Assembly (NCBI GenBank): GCA_030066985.1
Contig: JASJAN010000005.1
Coordinates: 62,001 to 126,000 of the forward strand
Length of the DNA stretch: 64,000 bases
Direction: 5' to 3'
Origin: Desulfobacterales bacterium
Lineage (GTDB): Bacteria; Desulfobacterota; Desulfobacteria; Desulfobacterales; JAHEIW01
The position numbers and the translations under genes were made by a program. Below, piece by piece: positions 1 through 9,939 of this stretch. Below the pieces are notes generated by a model. That model was not told where the DNA came from. It searched no databases and was given only the letters and a program-made list of their open reading frames with translations. Each line of letters opens with the position of its first letter. The first letter of the stretch is position 1.

Positions 1-883
1 CGGCAATCCCGATGCCAATAATGCACACGATTATCGATAAAATAGGCAGCGCAAAACGAGCATGCAGGTCGACCCTAAACGTTGTGGCATCATATCCTTC
101 AGATTCGACTTCACGAATATAGGAAAATAGCTCGGCAACATTCATCTCTTCGGACTTTGTAAACACACGCTTAAGATCCTCTGGTAGAATTTCGATATCT
201 GCTTCCTGCTCAGGATAAAACTGCACGGCATAAGTCTCGGTTTCTTTATTCAGCGTTTGTACCATAACTTCGGAAAATACCCACGTGTCATTTTTATACA
301 CACCGCTGGTAGCATCGATTCTTTTTGAAAGTCTAAATTTGTCATCAAAATAATTCAATGTAACTCCGGAAATTCTATTATGGCGAGGGTTAAAAAATTT
401 AATAAAGTATATGGCCCGGTTTCCTTTAATCCAAATATTTTTTTGGCGCGTTGCCAAAACCGGCTTTTTTTTAACTTCACTCAGCCAAATTCTGTTGGCC
501 TTGCTAATGGTTATCGGCACAACGATTTCGGATAATAAAAAAAGGCCCGTACTGATAAATATGGCGATGACCATAACTGCTCTCAATAAAAAATAGATAC
601 TGACACCACCGCTTTTGAGAGCAATGATTTCATTGTGCTTGTTCATCAAGCCAAATGCAACTAAAACCGCCAAAAGAATGCCAATGGGAGTTATTTGAAC
701 AATAATCTGGGGTAGCTTTAACTGCAGGTAACGGATTAATCGCGAAATCGATAATCCGGCTTCCATGAAGTTATCGGCCTTGTTGAAAAATTCGACAATG
801 ATATACAATCCCAAAACGACAGCCAACACAATGACAAAGCACTTGAGAATCTCTTTTAGTAAATAACGGTCTAATATCGTCAT
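1..883 (-). CDS. lptG: LPS export permease LptG, partial (C-terminus off the left edge)
   Basis: Inner-membrane permease of the LptB2FG ABC transporter that extracts lipopolysaccharide and passes it to the periplasmic bridge. 294 codons are visible, starting MTILDRYLLKEIL at 883; the gene runs off position 1 in a hydrophobic stretch (LPILSIIVCIIGIGIA), as expected near the last membrane segments of a roughly 360-residue family. Membrane segments near residues 12-30 and 58-80 are followed by the family signature NEIIALKSGGVS. An in-frame ATG at 895 (MSHP) is an alternative start, but the AAAGGG element abuts it and is better placed for 883. It follows lptF by about 27 bp on the same strand, so the two are co-transcribed. 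Confidence 0.9.
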   Translation of the reverse strand, partial: MTILDRYLLKEILKCFVIVLAVVLGLYIIVEFFNKADNFMEAGLSISRLIRYLQLKLPQIIVQITPIGILLAVLVAFGLMNKHNEIIALKSGGVSIYFLLRAVMVIAIFISTGLFLLSEIVVPITISKANRIWLSEVKKKPVLATRQKNIWIKGNRAIYFIKFFNPRHNRISGVTLNYFDDKFRLSKRIDATSGVYKNDTWVFSEVMVQTLNKETETYAVQFYPEQEADIEILPEDLKRVFTKSEEMNVAELFSYIREVESEGYDATTFRVDLHARFALPILSIIVCIIGIGIA

Positions 884-910
884 GGGATGAGACATTCCCT
901 TTGGTGAAGA

Positions 911-2083
911 CTACGGTTTCCACCTTGATATCAAATTTTGCAGCCAGCGATAGATAATGTCGAGCTTAAGCGAGCGTTCATTTGCTGTTCGAATGAGAAA
1001 ATACACGCCCAATCCACCGATGATAACATTGGGAAGCCACATGCCGATCTGAGGTGGAAAAGCGCCTGTTTCCCCATAAACTTTGCCCATAGACATCAGC
1101 AAGTTATAAACCAAAAAAATGAGAAGGCCCAAAACAAGGCCAAATGACCGTTTGGCCGACCTGGCCTGTACACCCAGTGAAACGGCAATAAGTCCCAGTG
1201 CAAAGCAACCGAACGGAAGGGAAAGTCGCCGGTGCAGTTCCAGCAGCAAACTAAAATATCGTTCGTCCTTTCTGTCTGCGTCACGGACAGATCGACGCAA
1301 TTCACCAAACCCCATTTCCTTTGGCCGTTTTGGTTTTGCCTTTTTTTTGCCCTCGGACCTCTGGGTATCCAGGCTGATTTCATAAGTGTCAAACTGAATG
1401 GCATGCGCGGTCTTCTCATTGAGGTTGGTTTGATGAATGGTGCCGTTGAAAAGCCGTAAATGGGCAGAAGCATTATCGGGGTCGTTAAAAATGATGCCTC
1501 TGGGGGCAATGACCGTATTGACATTATCAGGTTGACGGTTGTCTTCAATAAAAACGTCAACCAAAGATTTGTTTCTTAGATCGATTTCATTTACGTAAAG
1601 GGTAACGCCATTGAAGCTGTCATCAAATGTACGCTCTTTTAGGCCGATATCAACGCTCTCAGAGACCACTTGGACCGTCAACGCTCTGAGCGCAGACCGT
1701 CCCCACGCCTGTCCATAAAGCGTCATAAAAAGCGTTAAGACAAATCCAATTAGACAAACCGCGCCCACCGGTACCAACAGGCCATACAGACCGATACCAC
1801 CGGATTTAATGGCCAAAATTTCATTTTCACTGGATAATTTTAAAAAGGTCAGCAAAACGGTAATCATAATGGACAGGGGAATGACAAAGATAAGAAAATA
1901 GGGCGTCTGGTAGAAAATCATTCGCAAAATGGTTGACAAATTAATACCGTAATTGACGATCCAATTGGTAATTTGAATCAGTTCGGCCATCAGGAATATA
2001 AATGTAAACAACAGCACATTTACCACAAAAGGTGGAACAAATTCTCTAAATATATATCTGTTTATGAGTGAAAAGGCTTTCAT
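911..2083 (-). CDS. lptF: LPS export permease LptF
   Basis: Second permease of the LPS exporter, partner of LptG. Starting at MKAFSLINRYIFREF it is 390 residues, typical of the family. It shows the YjgP/YjgQ layout: three N-terminal membrane segments (about residues 12-110), including the signature ENEILAIKSGGIG, a periplasmic beta-rich domain, and three C-terminal segments. The frame is open 26 codons further up (to 2161), but that stretch (MRPDHPNGWYG) does not resemble an LptF N-terminus. Ribosome binding site is weak (AAAGCAG). LptF and LptG both carry the EI(I/L)A(L/I)KSGG loop, supporting the pair. Confidence 0.9.
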   Translation of the reverse strand: MKAFSLINRYIFREFVPPFVVNVLLFTFIFLMAELIQITNWIVNYGINLSTILRMIFYQTPYFLIFVIPLSIMITVLLTFLKLSSENEILAIKSGGIGLYGLLVPVGAVCLIGFVLTLFMTLYGQAWGRSALRALTVQVVSESVDIGLKERTFDDSFNGVTLYVNEIDLRNKSLVDVFIEDNRQPDNVNTVIAPRGIIFNDPDNASAHLRLFNGTIHQTNLNEKTAHAIQFDTYEISLDTQRSEGKKKAKPKRPKEMGFGELRRSVRDADRKDERYFSLLLELHRRLSLPFGCFALGLIAVSLGVQARSAKRSFGLVLGLLIFLVYNLLMSMGKVYGETGAFPPQIGMWLPNVIIGGLGVYFLIRTANERSLKLDIIYRWLQNLISRWKP

Positions 2084-2212
2084 TTCTGCTTTAAAAACCG
2101 ATGCTAATTGGTGGGAACGCCATACCTGACCATACCACCCATTCGGGTGGTCCGGTCGCAATTAGATACCACATTATAATGGAGACAAATTTGAAATGAC
2201 CGCTAAGGATAT

Positions 2213-2650
2213 TTACCCGAGTGTGGCCATAATTTCGGCCTCAGCCACTGTTGTGTCATCAACAGTCGCTTTTGCGGATGCCTTCACGATATTTGATCGG
2301 GATTTTAATATTTGAATGTTTAATAACAACTGGTCACCGGGTACCACCGGCTTTCTGAATTTAACTTTATCCATTCCCATAAAAAAAACCGGCTGACCTT
2401 GTTTTTCGGCAGGCATCGACTCAAGAGCAAGAACCCCTGCAGCCTGTGCCATGGCTTCCACAATCAAGACGCCCGGCATAATTGGATGGGTAGGAAAATG
2501 CCCTTGAAAGAAAGGCTCATTAATGGTGACATTTTTCAGAGCAGTAATCCGTTCACCCGGCACGATATCCAAAACCCGGTCAACCAAAATAAACGGATAC
2601 CGATGGGGTAAAAGTTTCAGTATGGCCTGTATATCATAAGTTTTGTCCAT
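2213..2650 (-). CDS. fabZ: 3-hydroxyacyl-ACP dehydratase FabZ
   Basis: Dehydrates (3R)-hydroxyacyl-ACP to trans-2-enoyl-ACP in fatty acid elongation; it competes with lipid A synthesis for hydroxymyristoyl-ACP. 145 residues, normal length, single hot-dog fold. Catalytic His51 sits in [11 protein letters not shown] and catalytic Glu65 in [13 protein letters not shown] clear AGGAG precedes ATG at 2650. In many proteobacteria the order is bamA-skp-lpxD-fabZ-lpxA; here no lpxD separates skp from fabZ and no lpxA follows. Confidence 0.96.
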   Translation of the reverse strand: MDKTYDIQAILKLLPHRYPFILVDRVLDIVPGERITALKNVTINEPFFQGHFPTHPIMPGVLIVEAMAQAAGVLALESMPAEKQGQPVFFMGMDKVKFRKPVVPGDQLLLNIQILKSRSNIVKASAKATVDDTTVAEAEIMATLG

Positions 2651-2668
2651 AATATCTCCTAATGGGCT

Positions 2669-2710
2669 GCGCCAGTCATAAATGCCATAAAAGTGGTTTT
2701 AGACTGGCGC
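2669..2710 (-). promoter_or_regulatory. Hairpin between skp and fabZ
   Basis: Perfect 9-bp arms GCGCCAGTC (2669-2677) and GACTGGCGC (2702-2710) around a 24-nt loop, in the 73-bp spacer of two co-oriented genes. There is no U-run on the minus strand, so it is not an obvious terminator. It could shape mRNA processing or differential expression; function is inferred only. Confidence 0.5.
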
Positions 2711-2723
2711 GCGAAGAGTCATC

Positions 2724-3251
2724 TTATTTTTTGTAATTAGCATTCAGCTGTTTAATTACTTGATCGGTAATATCAATTGAACCCGGCGAATACATAACGT
2801 CAAAATTATTGATAATCAGTAGATATCCCTCTTTTTTGCCGATTTCTGTGACCAGCTCAAATACCGCCTTACGCATTTCACCCGCCAGTTTTTTTTCGAT
2901 GGCCTGCAATTGCCCGCGGTAGCGCTTCTCGAGAGTTTTGAGATCATTGAGTTTGATTCGGAATTCTCTTTCTTTTTCCTCACGTTTCTCTTTGCTCATC
3001 ACCATCGATTCACGTTCAAGCTGTTTTTTAAGCTCTTCAATCTCAGCGCCTTTTTCTTTCAAGGCCGTCGTCATTTTATCACTTTGCTCTTTTATCTGCG
3101 CCTTGGCAGCTTTCCCTTGCTCAGATGTGCTCATAATTCGCTGGATATCAATGACGCCAATTTTGGCCACATCTGCTGCCATCGCCGGCCCGAGCCACAT
3201 AAGACAAATAAAGCCAATGGATATCGCTTTTGATTTATAAGATCTTAACAT
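2724..3251 (-). CDS. skp: OmpH/Skp periplasmic chaperone
   Basis: Periplasmic trimeric holdase for unfolded outer-membrane proteins on their way to BamA. 175 residues. An N-terminal Sec signal peptide (hydrophobic core ISIGFICLMWL, cleavage after AMA around residue 25) is followed by the family opening KIGVIDIQRIM. Then comes a long charged helical arm (about residues 50-140, rich in K, E, Q), the tentacle coiled coil of Skp. It lies immediately downstream of bamA on the same strand, the classical arrangement. Confidence 0.92.
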   Translation of the reverse strand: MLRSYKSKAISIGFICLMWLGPAMAADVAKIGVIDIQRIMSTSEQGKAAKAQIKEQSDKMTTALKEKGAEIEELKKQLERESMVMSKEKREEKEREFRIKLNDLKTLEKRYRGQLQAIEKKLAGEMRKAVFELVTEIGKKEGYLLIINNFDVMYSPGSIDITDQVIKQLNANYKK

Positions 3252-3310
3252 TCTTTTCCCCCTGATGGTTATCGAAGTAATTTATGTTTTTGCTTTAAAC
3301 ATTTGCAGTT

Positions 3311-6004
3311 TTAAAAAGCCGATGCCATGGAAAATTCCCAGTTACCTGGGCCGTCATCTGTTTCTTTTTGATCAAGAATAAACCCATATTCCAGGCGCAC
3401 GGGCCCCATGGGCGACATCCAGCGGATACCCAACCCCGCGCTTTGGCGCAAATCACCCGGATCGAGTTCGATGCTTTCATTATCCCCATAGACTCTACCG
3501 GTGTCAAAAAACAGTCCGCCAAATACGCCCTGATCCTTTAACAACGGAAACGTCAGATCCAAATTAAACTGCACGTATTTGTCACCCCCAATGGAATTGT
3601 TATCGTTGTCGCGTGGGGCCAAATCGTCACGCTTAAATCCCCTTAACGAACCAATGCCGCCTAAATAAAACTTCTCATAGTCGGGCAGTTTCTTTGTCCG
3701 GGTTTTATTAACATAGCCGGCTTCAGCATGAGGTGCAAGCACTAATCCCCAAAACAAAGGCAAGTAATAAGTGGTTTCGCCGATGTATTTCATAAACCCA
3801 ATATCGCCACCCAGGCCGGCAAATTCAAATGAGAATCCATGATTGGATCCTTCCGAGGGCACAAAGGTACTGTCGCGAGAATCATAGCGCAGCGATGACT
3901 TGATACTGCTTTTTGTATTTTTGCCATTGAGCTCTTTGATGGAACCGGGCGCATCGCTGCTGATATTGCTGATGTCCGCTATATCATAGACATAGCCCAA
4001 ACGCGCTCGGGTATAATTAAAAATAGGATAGCTAAAGGAAAGTCCAAAACCAAAACTGTCCTTATCATATTCTTCAAAGTCGTATTTCCAGTTGTAAAAC
4101 GTAAGGGTTCCGCTTAAGGGAATATCCCAGACATAGGGCTCGGTGAAAGTGAGATCAATATCTTGGGTTTTACTGCCCATAGTGCCTTTGAGTTCCAGCT
4201 TTTGGCCCCTGCCAAAAAGGTTGCGCTCGGAAATGGAAATGGTTCCATATAACTTATCGGCATTTCCGTAGCCAGCCCCAAAACTGAAAGCGCCGGTTGA
4301 TTTTTCGACAACATCAATTTTAAGAACCATCTTATCATCGGCACTTCCTTTGCTGGTATCCACATTGACTTGTTCGAAATAATCGAGGCGATAGAGGTTG
4401 CGAATACTGCGTTTAAGCCGCGTCGAGCTAAACTGCTCCTGCTCGTAAACACGCAGTTGCCGGCGGATGACCTTATCCCGCGTTTTGGTGTTACCGGAAA
4501 TAATAATTTTCTCAAAGTAAACTTGCTGGCCTTTTTTGATATCAAAGACGATATCAACCACCCGTTTTTCAGAATCCTGCTTAACCTGCGGCGCGACATC
4601 GGCATAGGCAAAACCCTGGTTGGAATATAAGTCTGTAAGGTTTAAGACGTCGCCGCGCAGTATCTCCCGATTGTAGAACTCCTCTTGCCTGATTTTTAAG
4701 CTTTCGATCAATTCTGCTTGTTCTAAAATCAAATCCCCAGTCAAGCTGACTTCACCCACCCTAAAACGCGGCCCTTCATTAATTTCTATTGTGATCTCGA
4801 TCTCTTGACCAACAAAATTGACTTCTGGCTCACCTACCCGCGCCTGCATATATCCGTTATTTTTATAAAAAGAAGTAAGCCTGGCGACGTCCTGTTCCAG
4901 CTTATTTTCATCTAGGTCACCGGCGGAGGTAAACCATGAAAGGATGTTTTCTTCCGCAGTGGCCATCTGGCGTTTAAGCTCTTTATCTGAAAAGGCCTCA
5001 TTGCCCTCAAACATAATTCTTTCAATTTGAAACTTCTCCCCCTCTTCAATAATATACTCGATATCAGCTTGATTGTCTTTGCGCTCATAAATTTTGTAGT
5101 CAACATTTACGTTGTGGTAATTTTCTTCTTTATACAGCTCTGTAATGCGATCAATATCGTTTTGGATAACATTGATGTTTAAAATAGAGCCCCTTTTGGC
5201 GGTAATGACCTCTGCGACCTCTTCCTCTTCAAAAGCCCAGCGTATGCCGCTGAAACGCACAGCGCGCAGGGTCGGTTTTTCCTTGATCTTAAAGGTGACC
5301 ATCACTCCATCCGGCCGTGGTTCAGAAAGAATTTGGATATCATCAAAATATCCCATGGCAAAAATTGCCTTCAGATCATCGGACAGGTTTTTAGGGTTAT
5401 ATATGTCGCCGGGTTGTGTCTTAACCACCCTTTTGATGGCTTCAGCCTCAATCCGCAGATTGCCATCTATACTTATTTCCAGAATTCTTTGGCGCTTAAA
5501 TATCCTCAATACCAGTTCCTGAGCAAGCTTGTCGACTGAAGTTGGTAAGTTTTCGATCCCTTTGCCCTCAACTGTATACAGCTGCGGTCTTGCGGCAGAC
5601 GCTTCAAATAATTTTAAGTCCAAACTGAACTGCTGCCCGAGCCAGGTTAGGCTGCCCCAGATTATAAAGTCGCCTCCGGTCTGAACACTCAGCCCCTTTA
5701 TTTCTTCAATACTGCTCACCCGCTTTTTCCAATTCGGTTCTGAAACCGGATCAAGCAACAAGACTCTTGCGCCGGCCTGCTCTAAAGATTTCATTAAGGC
5801 CGAGGGAATTTCAGTTTGCAAATAGGTCAGATCTTGTTCGGCAAATATATCAAACGGCAATATGACAGCACTCGGTGCTTGCTGTGCGATGGCTGTTTGC
5901 TGGCAGATACCCATTACGACCATAATGATCAAACATAACTTATTGATCACCTGCGTCTTAAAAGAGCGCCGTACCTTTAAAAAGGTTGAATCGTGTTTGA
6001 TCAT
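3311..6004 (-). CDS. bamA: Outer-membrane assembly factor BamA with N-terminal TolB-like extension
   Basis: Central beta-barrel of the BAM complex that folds outer-membrane proteins. 897 residues, longer than the roughly 810 of E. coli. Signal peptide to about residue 40 (QQTAIA). Residues about 44-165 form an extra domain that resembles the TolB N-terminal/FlgO fold (AVILPFDIF; GGDFIIWGSLTWLG). POTRA repeats start near residue 170 (EISIDGNLRIEAEAIKRVV), and the 16-strand barrel runs from about residue 590 (GAFSFGAGYGNADKLYG) to a C-terminal Phe (FSMASAF), the BAM recognition signal. The GSLRGF motif expected in barrel loop 6 reads GIGSLRGFKRDD. It is followed by skp. Confidence 0.95.
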   Translation of the reverse strand: MIKHDSTFLKVRRSFKTQVINKLCLIIMVVMGICQQTAIAQQAPSAVILPFDIFAEQDLTYLQTEIPSALMKSLEQAGARVLLLDPVSEPNWKKRVSSIEEIKGLSVQTGGDFIIWGSLTWLGQQFSLDLKLFEASAARPQLYTVEGKGIENLPTSVDKLAQELVLRIFKRQRILEISIDGNLRIEAEAIKRVVKTQPGDIYNPKNLSDDLKAIFAMGYFDDIQILSEPRPDGVMVTFKIKEKPTLRAVRFSGIRWAFEEEEVAEVITAKRGSILNINVIQNDIDRITELYKEENYHNVNVDYKIYERKDNQADIEYIIEEGEKFQIERIMFEGNEAFSDKELKRQMATAEENILSWFTSAGDLDENKLEQDVARLTSFYKNNGYMQARVGEPEVNFVGQEIEITIEINEGPRFRVGEVSLTGDLILEQAELIESLKIRQEEFYNREILRGDVLNLTDLYSNQGFAYADVAPQVKQDSEKRVVDIVFDIKKGQQVYFEKIIISGNTKTRDKVIRRQLRVYEQEQFSSTRLKRSIRNLYRLDYFEQVNVDTSKGSADDKMVLKIDVVEKSTGAFSFGAGYGNADKLYGTISISERNLFGRGQKLELKGTMGSKTQDIDLTFTEPYVWDIPLSGTLTFYNWKYDFEEYDKDSFGFGLSFSYPIFNYTRARLGYVYDIADISNISSDAPGSIKELNGKNTKSSIKSSLRYDSRDSTFVPSEGSNHGFSFEFAGLGGDIGFMKYIGETTYYLPLFWGLVLAPHAEAGYVNKTRTKKLPDYEKFYLGGIGSLRGFKRDDLAPRDNDNNSIGGDKYVQFNLDLTFPLLKDQGVFGGLFFDTGRVYGDNESIELDPGDLRQSAGLGIRWMSPMGPVRLEYGFILDQKETDDGPGNWEFSMASAF

Positions 6005-6099
6005 CTATTGATATCTGCAAAGAAGGCAATTTGTTTTGAACTGATTTCGGCTATTTTAAAGGCAGTAAAGATCTTGTTCTCAATCATCGCATTGGCAAT

Positions 6100-6846
6100 T
6101 TAGGTGACGAGCTCTAGTTGCCCAGCGGTTATGGTAACACGGCGAGACATAAAGGACGCCAACTCCATATTGTGAGTCACCACCACCAGGGTCATGGATA
6201 GTTCTTGGTTCAATTCCATTATCAATTGATGCACCTGATCACTGTTGCGATTATCCAGGTTGCCGGTGGGTTCATCTGCCAGCAAAATAGCTGGTTTCAA
6301 AATCAGGGCTCTGGCCAAAGCTACACGCTGCTGCTCTCCTCCTGAAAGCTTGCCGACACGATGGTTCAACCGATCCTGCAGACCGACTCGAACCAATATT
6401 TTCTCGGCAGCTGCAAAAGCTTCTGATTTGCTTAAGCCGCTGATCATTGCCGGCATCATTGCATTTTCAAGGGCGCTGAATTCAGGAAGCAAGTGATGAA
6501 ACTGAAAAACAAAACCGATGGTTTTGTTGCGGAAGTGTGCCAGCTTAATATCATCATATTGAAAAACATCCTCACCTTGAAATTTCAAAATGCCGCTATC
6601 AGGTCGGTCAAGAGTGCCAAGAATGTGTAGCAGTGTCGACTTACCGATTCCTGAGGCACCAACAATAGCAACCGACTCCCCTGACGCAAGATCCAGCTGA
6701 ACGCCTTTTAAAACATCAATGCTGACTCCGCCGTTTTGAAAGCTCTTGACTAGATTATTGGCGCTGATCCAGCCACCTGCGTGGGTTTGCGGACGGCTGT
6801 TCAATTTGGGTCGACTCGATTTTTCAAAAGATCCTGAACTATCCAT
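6100..6846 (-). CDS. lolD: Lipoprotein-releasing ABC transporter ATPase LolD
   Basis: ATPase of LolCDE, which extracts outer-membrane lipoproteins from the inner membrane. 248 residues with Walker [10 protein letters not shown] (residues 63-71), signature [15 protein letters not shown], Walker [13 protein letters not shown] and the H-loop VVVTHN. The start ATG at 6846 overlaps the lolC stop by 8 bp (ATGGATAG), implying translational coupling. This start gives a polar N-terminal extension of about 25 residues before the ABC fold; the next in-frame Met codons lie too deep in the fold. Confidence 0.93.
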   Translation of the reverse strand: MDSSGSFEKSSRPKLNSRPQTHAGGWISANNLVKSFQNGGVSIDVLKGVQLDLASGESVAIVGASGIGKSTLLHILGTLDRPDSGILKFQGEDVFQYDDIKLAHFRNKTIGFVFQFHHLLPEFSALENAMMPAMISGLSKSEAFAAAEKILVRVGLQDRLNHRVGKLSGGEQQRVALARALILKPAILLADEPTGNLDNRNSDQVHQLIMELNQELSMTLVVVTHNMELASFMSRRVTITAGQLELVT

Positions 6847-8077
6847 AACGAATGGCCTCCACCGGGTCCAGTTTGGACGCCTGCCTCGCAGGATAAAGGG
6901 TTGCCAGAAAGCAGATGACCATGGCAGCCGAAACGATACCCAGAACCCATAAAGGTTCCACTTTTACTGGAAGGGTGGTCGTAAAATAATAAATATCACC
7001 GGTTAACTCATAAATATCGTAATGTTTGAGCAACGTGCACAGTAAAAGACCCAGACATAACCCTAAAAACGTGCCGATGGCGCCAATGACCATCCCGTTA
7101 AAAACAAAAATTTTGCGGATGCTTTGGTTTGTGGCGCCCATGGCCTTTAAGATGGCAATATCGCGTGTTTTTCCCATAACCAGCATAATCAAACTGCTGG
7201 CAATATTAAATGCAGCCACCAATACGATTAAAATCAAAATAATGGCCATCACCCAGCGTTCCATTTTAAGCGCTCGAAATAAATTTTGATTCATTTGCAT
7301 CCAATCGCGTGCCCAGTATGGAAAGCCAAGCTCGGAAATGATGCTATCCGCAATCGCGCGAGCCGCGTATATATCGTTAACACGAATATCGATACCGGTT
7401 ACCGAATCACCCATTCGCAACATTTTTTGCGCATCATAAATATGGATAAAAGCGAAGGTCTGATCATACTCATACATGCCCGATTGGAAAAAGCCGGTCA
7501 CCTTAAACTGTTTCATAGCCGGCAGGTGTCCGATTGGAGACAGCATACCATGCGCCGATATCAGATAAATCCGGTCACCTTCAATTACACCCAGATTGCG
7601 GGCCAACTCTTTCCCCAGGACAATACCGGGTTCCTGGAGCGAAGATTGCTGGTTGGATTCATTCGAAGACAAATCCGGCAAAGACACCTGGGCCAAAGTT
7701 GCCATCACCTGCCCGGCGGTGGCAGGATCGATTCCACGGATCACGACACCGGCTGCACCGGATTTGGAGCGTAGCATCGCCTGGGTGACAATAAAAGGAG
7801 TGGCGGCTTCAACGCCTTTGGCTTTTCCCACCTGGGTTAAGACCGAACGGTAATCTTTAAATTGACCACCGTGGCGCATGAGCATCACCTGAGATTGTCC
7901 CCCCAGAATCCGGGCTTTGAGATCGGCATCAAAACCGGTCATTACAGCAATCACAACGATCAGAGCCATCACACCGACCGTTACCCCGGCAATCGAAAGA
8001 ATGGTAATCAGCGAGACAAATGCTTGTTTTTGTTTGGCCCTTAGATAACGACGGCCGATGTATAATTCAAAAGACAT
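6839..8077 (-). CDS. lolC: Lipoprotein-releasing system permease LolC/LolE family
   Basis: Membrane subunit of the lipoprotein-releasing transporter. 412 residues with the four-segment topology of the FtsX/MacB/LolC superfamily: one segment at about residues 22-46, a large periplasmic domain, then three segments at about 275-300, 318-345 and 375-400. Hallmarks: FELYIGRRYLRAKQKQAFVS at the start, the Mel motif region KTRDIAILKAMGAT, and the terminal [18 protein letters not shown]. Only one permease gene is present beside lolD; many bacteria outside the gammaproteobacteria use a single LolF-like permease as a homodimer, so whether it is C, E or F is not resolved. Confidence 0.92.
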   Translation of the reverse strand: MSFELYIGRRYLRAKQKQAFVSLITILSIAGVTVGVMALIVVIAVMTGFDADLKARILGGQSQVMLMRHGGQFKDYRSVLTQVGKAKGVEAATPFIVTQAMLRSKSGAAGVVIRGIDPATAGQVMATLAQVSLPDLSSNESNQQSSLQEPGIVLGKELARNLGVIEGDRIYLISAHGMLSPIGHLPAMKQFKVTGFFQSGMYEYDQTFAFIHIYDAQKMLRMGDSVTGIDIRVNDIYAARAIADSIISELGFPYWARDWMQMNQNLFRALKMERWVMAIILILIVLVAAFNIASSLIMLVMGKTRDIAILKAMGATNQSIRKIFVFNGMVIGAIGTFLGLCLGLLLCTLLKHYDIYELTGDIYYFTTTLPVKVEPLWVLGIVSAAMVICFLATLYPARQASKLDPVEAIRYG

Positions 8078-8256
8078 GGGTTTAGAATGGATATATTGAG
8101 TTTGCGTTATTGGTTAACGGCATCCCATTATGGGGTTTTGCATTGCAATTGATATAGGCGCCGCTTTGGCAGTTAAAGTTTACAAGGCAATTTTACCAAA
8201 TACCATATTTCTGATTATCTTTTTTGAATTAGGATATACGCCCCCAATTCCGCCAC

Positions 8257-9735
8257 TTAGCCCCTGGGTTTCATATGCGGAAAAAGAATGACTTCGCGGA
8301 TTGAATCCGCATCGGTGAGCAACATCACCAGGCGATCAATACCAATGCCCTCACCGGCCGTTGGCGGAAGACCATATTCTAGTGCTTCAATATAATCGTC
8401 GTCCATCTGGTGCGCATCTTTTTCTCCGGCTGCCCGATTTTCAACCTGTTGGCTAAAACGTTCCTGCTGGTCCACGGGGTCGTTTAGCTCTGAAAATCCG
8501 TTGGCGATCTCACGACCGGCTATAAAGAGTTCAAAACGGTCGGTGATGTCAGGTTCATGATCACTGCGACGTGACAGCGGCGAAACTTCTACCGGATAGC
8601 CGGTGATAAAAGTGGGCTGAACTAATTTGGGCTCAACCAAAGCATCAAACAGTTTTGTAATCACTTTGCCTAACCGACCGGTCTTGGTAATTTGGATTCC
8701 GCTCTGGGAGGCAACACTCAACAAAGCGTCCTTATCTTTTAACAACTTGGCCTCAATACCGCCGATATCCACCAATGCTTCAGACAGTGTCATGCGACGC
8801 CAGGGACCGGCCAATTCAATGGTATCGTTTTGATAAACAATGGTTGTGGAACCGTTGACTACCTGCGCTACGAAGGAAAATAGCTGCTCGGTTAAGTCCA
8901 TCAGATCGGTATAGGTAGCATAGGCCTGATAAAATTCTAGCATCGTAAATTCGGGATTATGCTGGGTGGAAATACCTTCGTTTCTAAAACTTCGATTGAT
9001 TTCAAAAACCCGCTCAAATCCACCGACCACCAGGCGCTTTAAATACAATTCTGGGGCAATCCGCAAATAAAGATCCATTCCCAGTGCATTGTGATGCGTA
9101 ATAAATGGCTCCGCTTCAGCGCCGCCTGCAATGGGCTGCATCATTGGGGTTTCGACCTCGAGGAAATCATGCTTCAGAAAAAAATTTCTAACCTCCTGAA
9201 TAATTTGACTGCGCCGCACGAAAAGCTTTCTGACATCAGCGTTCATGATCAGGTCCAGGTAACGCTGACGATAGCGCTTTTCCGGGTCTTTAAGCCCATG
9301 AAATTTTTCAGGCAGCGGCCGAATCGTTTTGCAGAGCAGCTTTAACTCTTTGGCCAGTATTGTCCATTCACCGGTTTTGGTTTGAAACATCTCTCCAGCA
9401 AGACCGACAAAATCACCGACATCCAGCTGTTTAAAAAGCTGATAGGTCTCATCACCGATTTGATCTTTGCGGATGTAGGCCTGCAATTGCCCGGTCCGAT
9501 CCCGAAAACGGATGAACGTTGTTTTGCCGAATCGATTGATGGCCACCATGCGCCCGGCGACAGCAAAAAGGGGCGATTTGGATTTTAGCGTCTCCGGTGA
9601 TTTTTCTGTTAGCGACTTAATTTCCGAGATGTTGTGAGATACTTTGAAATCATTCGGAAAAAGCTGCAAATCACTTTTTTTGAGGGTGTTAAATTTATTT
9701 CTTCTTTTTTGAATGAGCTCGCTGGTTTTTTCCAT
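8257..9735 (-). CDS. lysS: Lysyl-tRNA synthetase, class II
   Basis: Charges tRNA-Lys. About 492 residues from the ATG at 9735 ([13 protein letters not shown]); an in-frame GTG at 9750 adds five residues and has its own AGGA, so the start is uncertain. N-terminal OB-fold anticodon-binding domain (about residues 55-145, [19 protein letters not shown]), then the class II core with motif 2 ([20 protein letters not shown]) and motif 3 ([13 protein letters not shown]). Full family length. It heads the leftward lol-bam cluster, with 179 bp separating it from lolC. Confidence 0.96.
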   Translation of the reverse strand: MEKTSELIQKRRNKFNTLKKSDLQLFPNDFKVSHNISEIKSLTEKSPETLKSKSPLFAVAGRMVAINRFGKTTFIRFRDRTGQLQAYIRKDQIGDETYQLFKQLDVGDFVGLAGEMFQTKTGEWTILAKELKLLCKTIRPLPEKFHGLKDPEKRYRQRYLDLIMNADVRKLFVRRSQIIQEVRNFFLKHDFLEVETPMMQPIAGGAEAEPFITHHNALGMDLYLRIAPELYLKRLVVGGFERVFEINRSFRNEGISTQHNPEFTMLEFYQAYATYTDLMDLTEQLFSFVAQVVNGSTTIVYQNDTIELAGPWRRMTLSEALVDIGGIEAKLLKDKDALLSVASQSGIQITKTGRLGKVITKLFDALVEPKLVQPTFITGYPVEVSPLSRRSDHEPDITDRFELFIAGREIANGFSELNDPVDQQERFSQQVENRAAGEKDAHQMDDDYIEALEYGLPPTAGEGIGIDRLVMLLTDADSIREVILFPHMKPRG

Positions 9736-9884
9736 ATTCAATCCCGTCACCGATCCTGCCCCCGGGCTTTAAACATCGCTCAACGGCGGATTGGGGTTTG
9801 AAAGAGCTTAGCGACAGTTTAAAATGGGTGAATTGATGTCCTTTGGCTAAAAATCCGTATAACTTACCGGTATAAACTGATTTT

Positions 9885-9912
9885 GGTATCCCATTTTACC
9901 GTTGACTGTCAA
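9885..9912 (-). promoter_or_regulatory. Candidate sigma70 promoter for lysS
   Basis: On the minus strand TTGACA (9912-9907), 16-nt spacer, GATACC (9890-9885), about 150 nt upstream of the lysS start. The -35 is perfect and the -10 moderate. Confidence 0.45.
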
Positions 9913-9939
9913 GTCCGAGTTCGGTTGTTGTCCGGTAGG

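Noticed and set aside
1096-1560. 154-codon minus-strand frame inside lptF
   Set aside because: Out of frame with the clear LptF product and without family resemblance; a shadow frame.
4114-4611. 165-codon minus-strand frame within bamA
   Set aside because: Overlaps conserved POTRA/barrel coding sequence in another frame.
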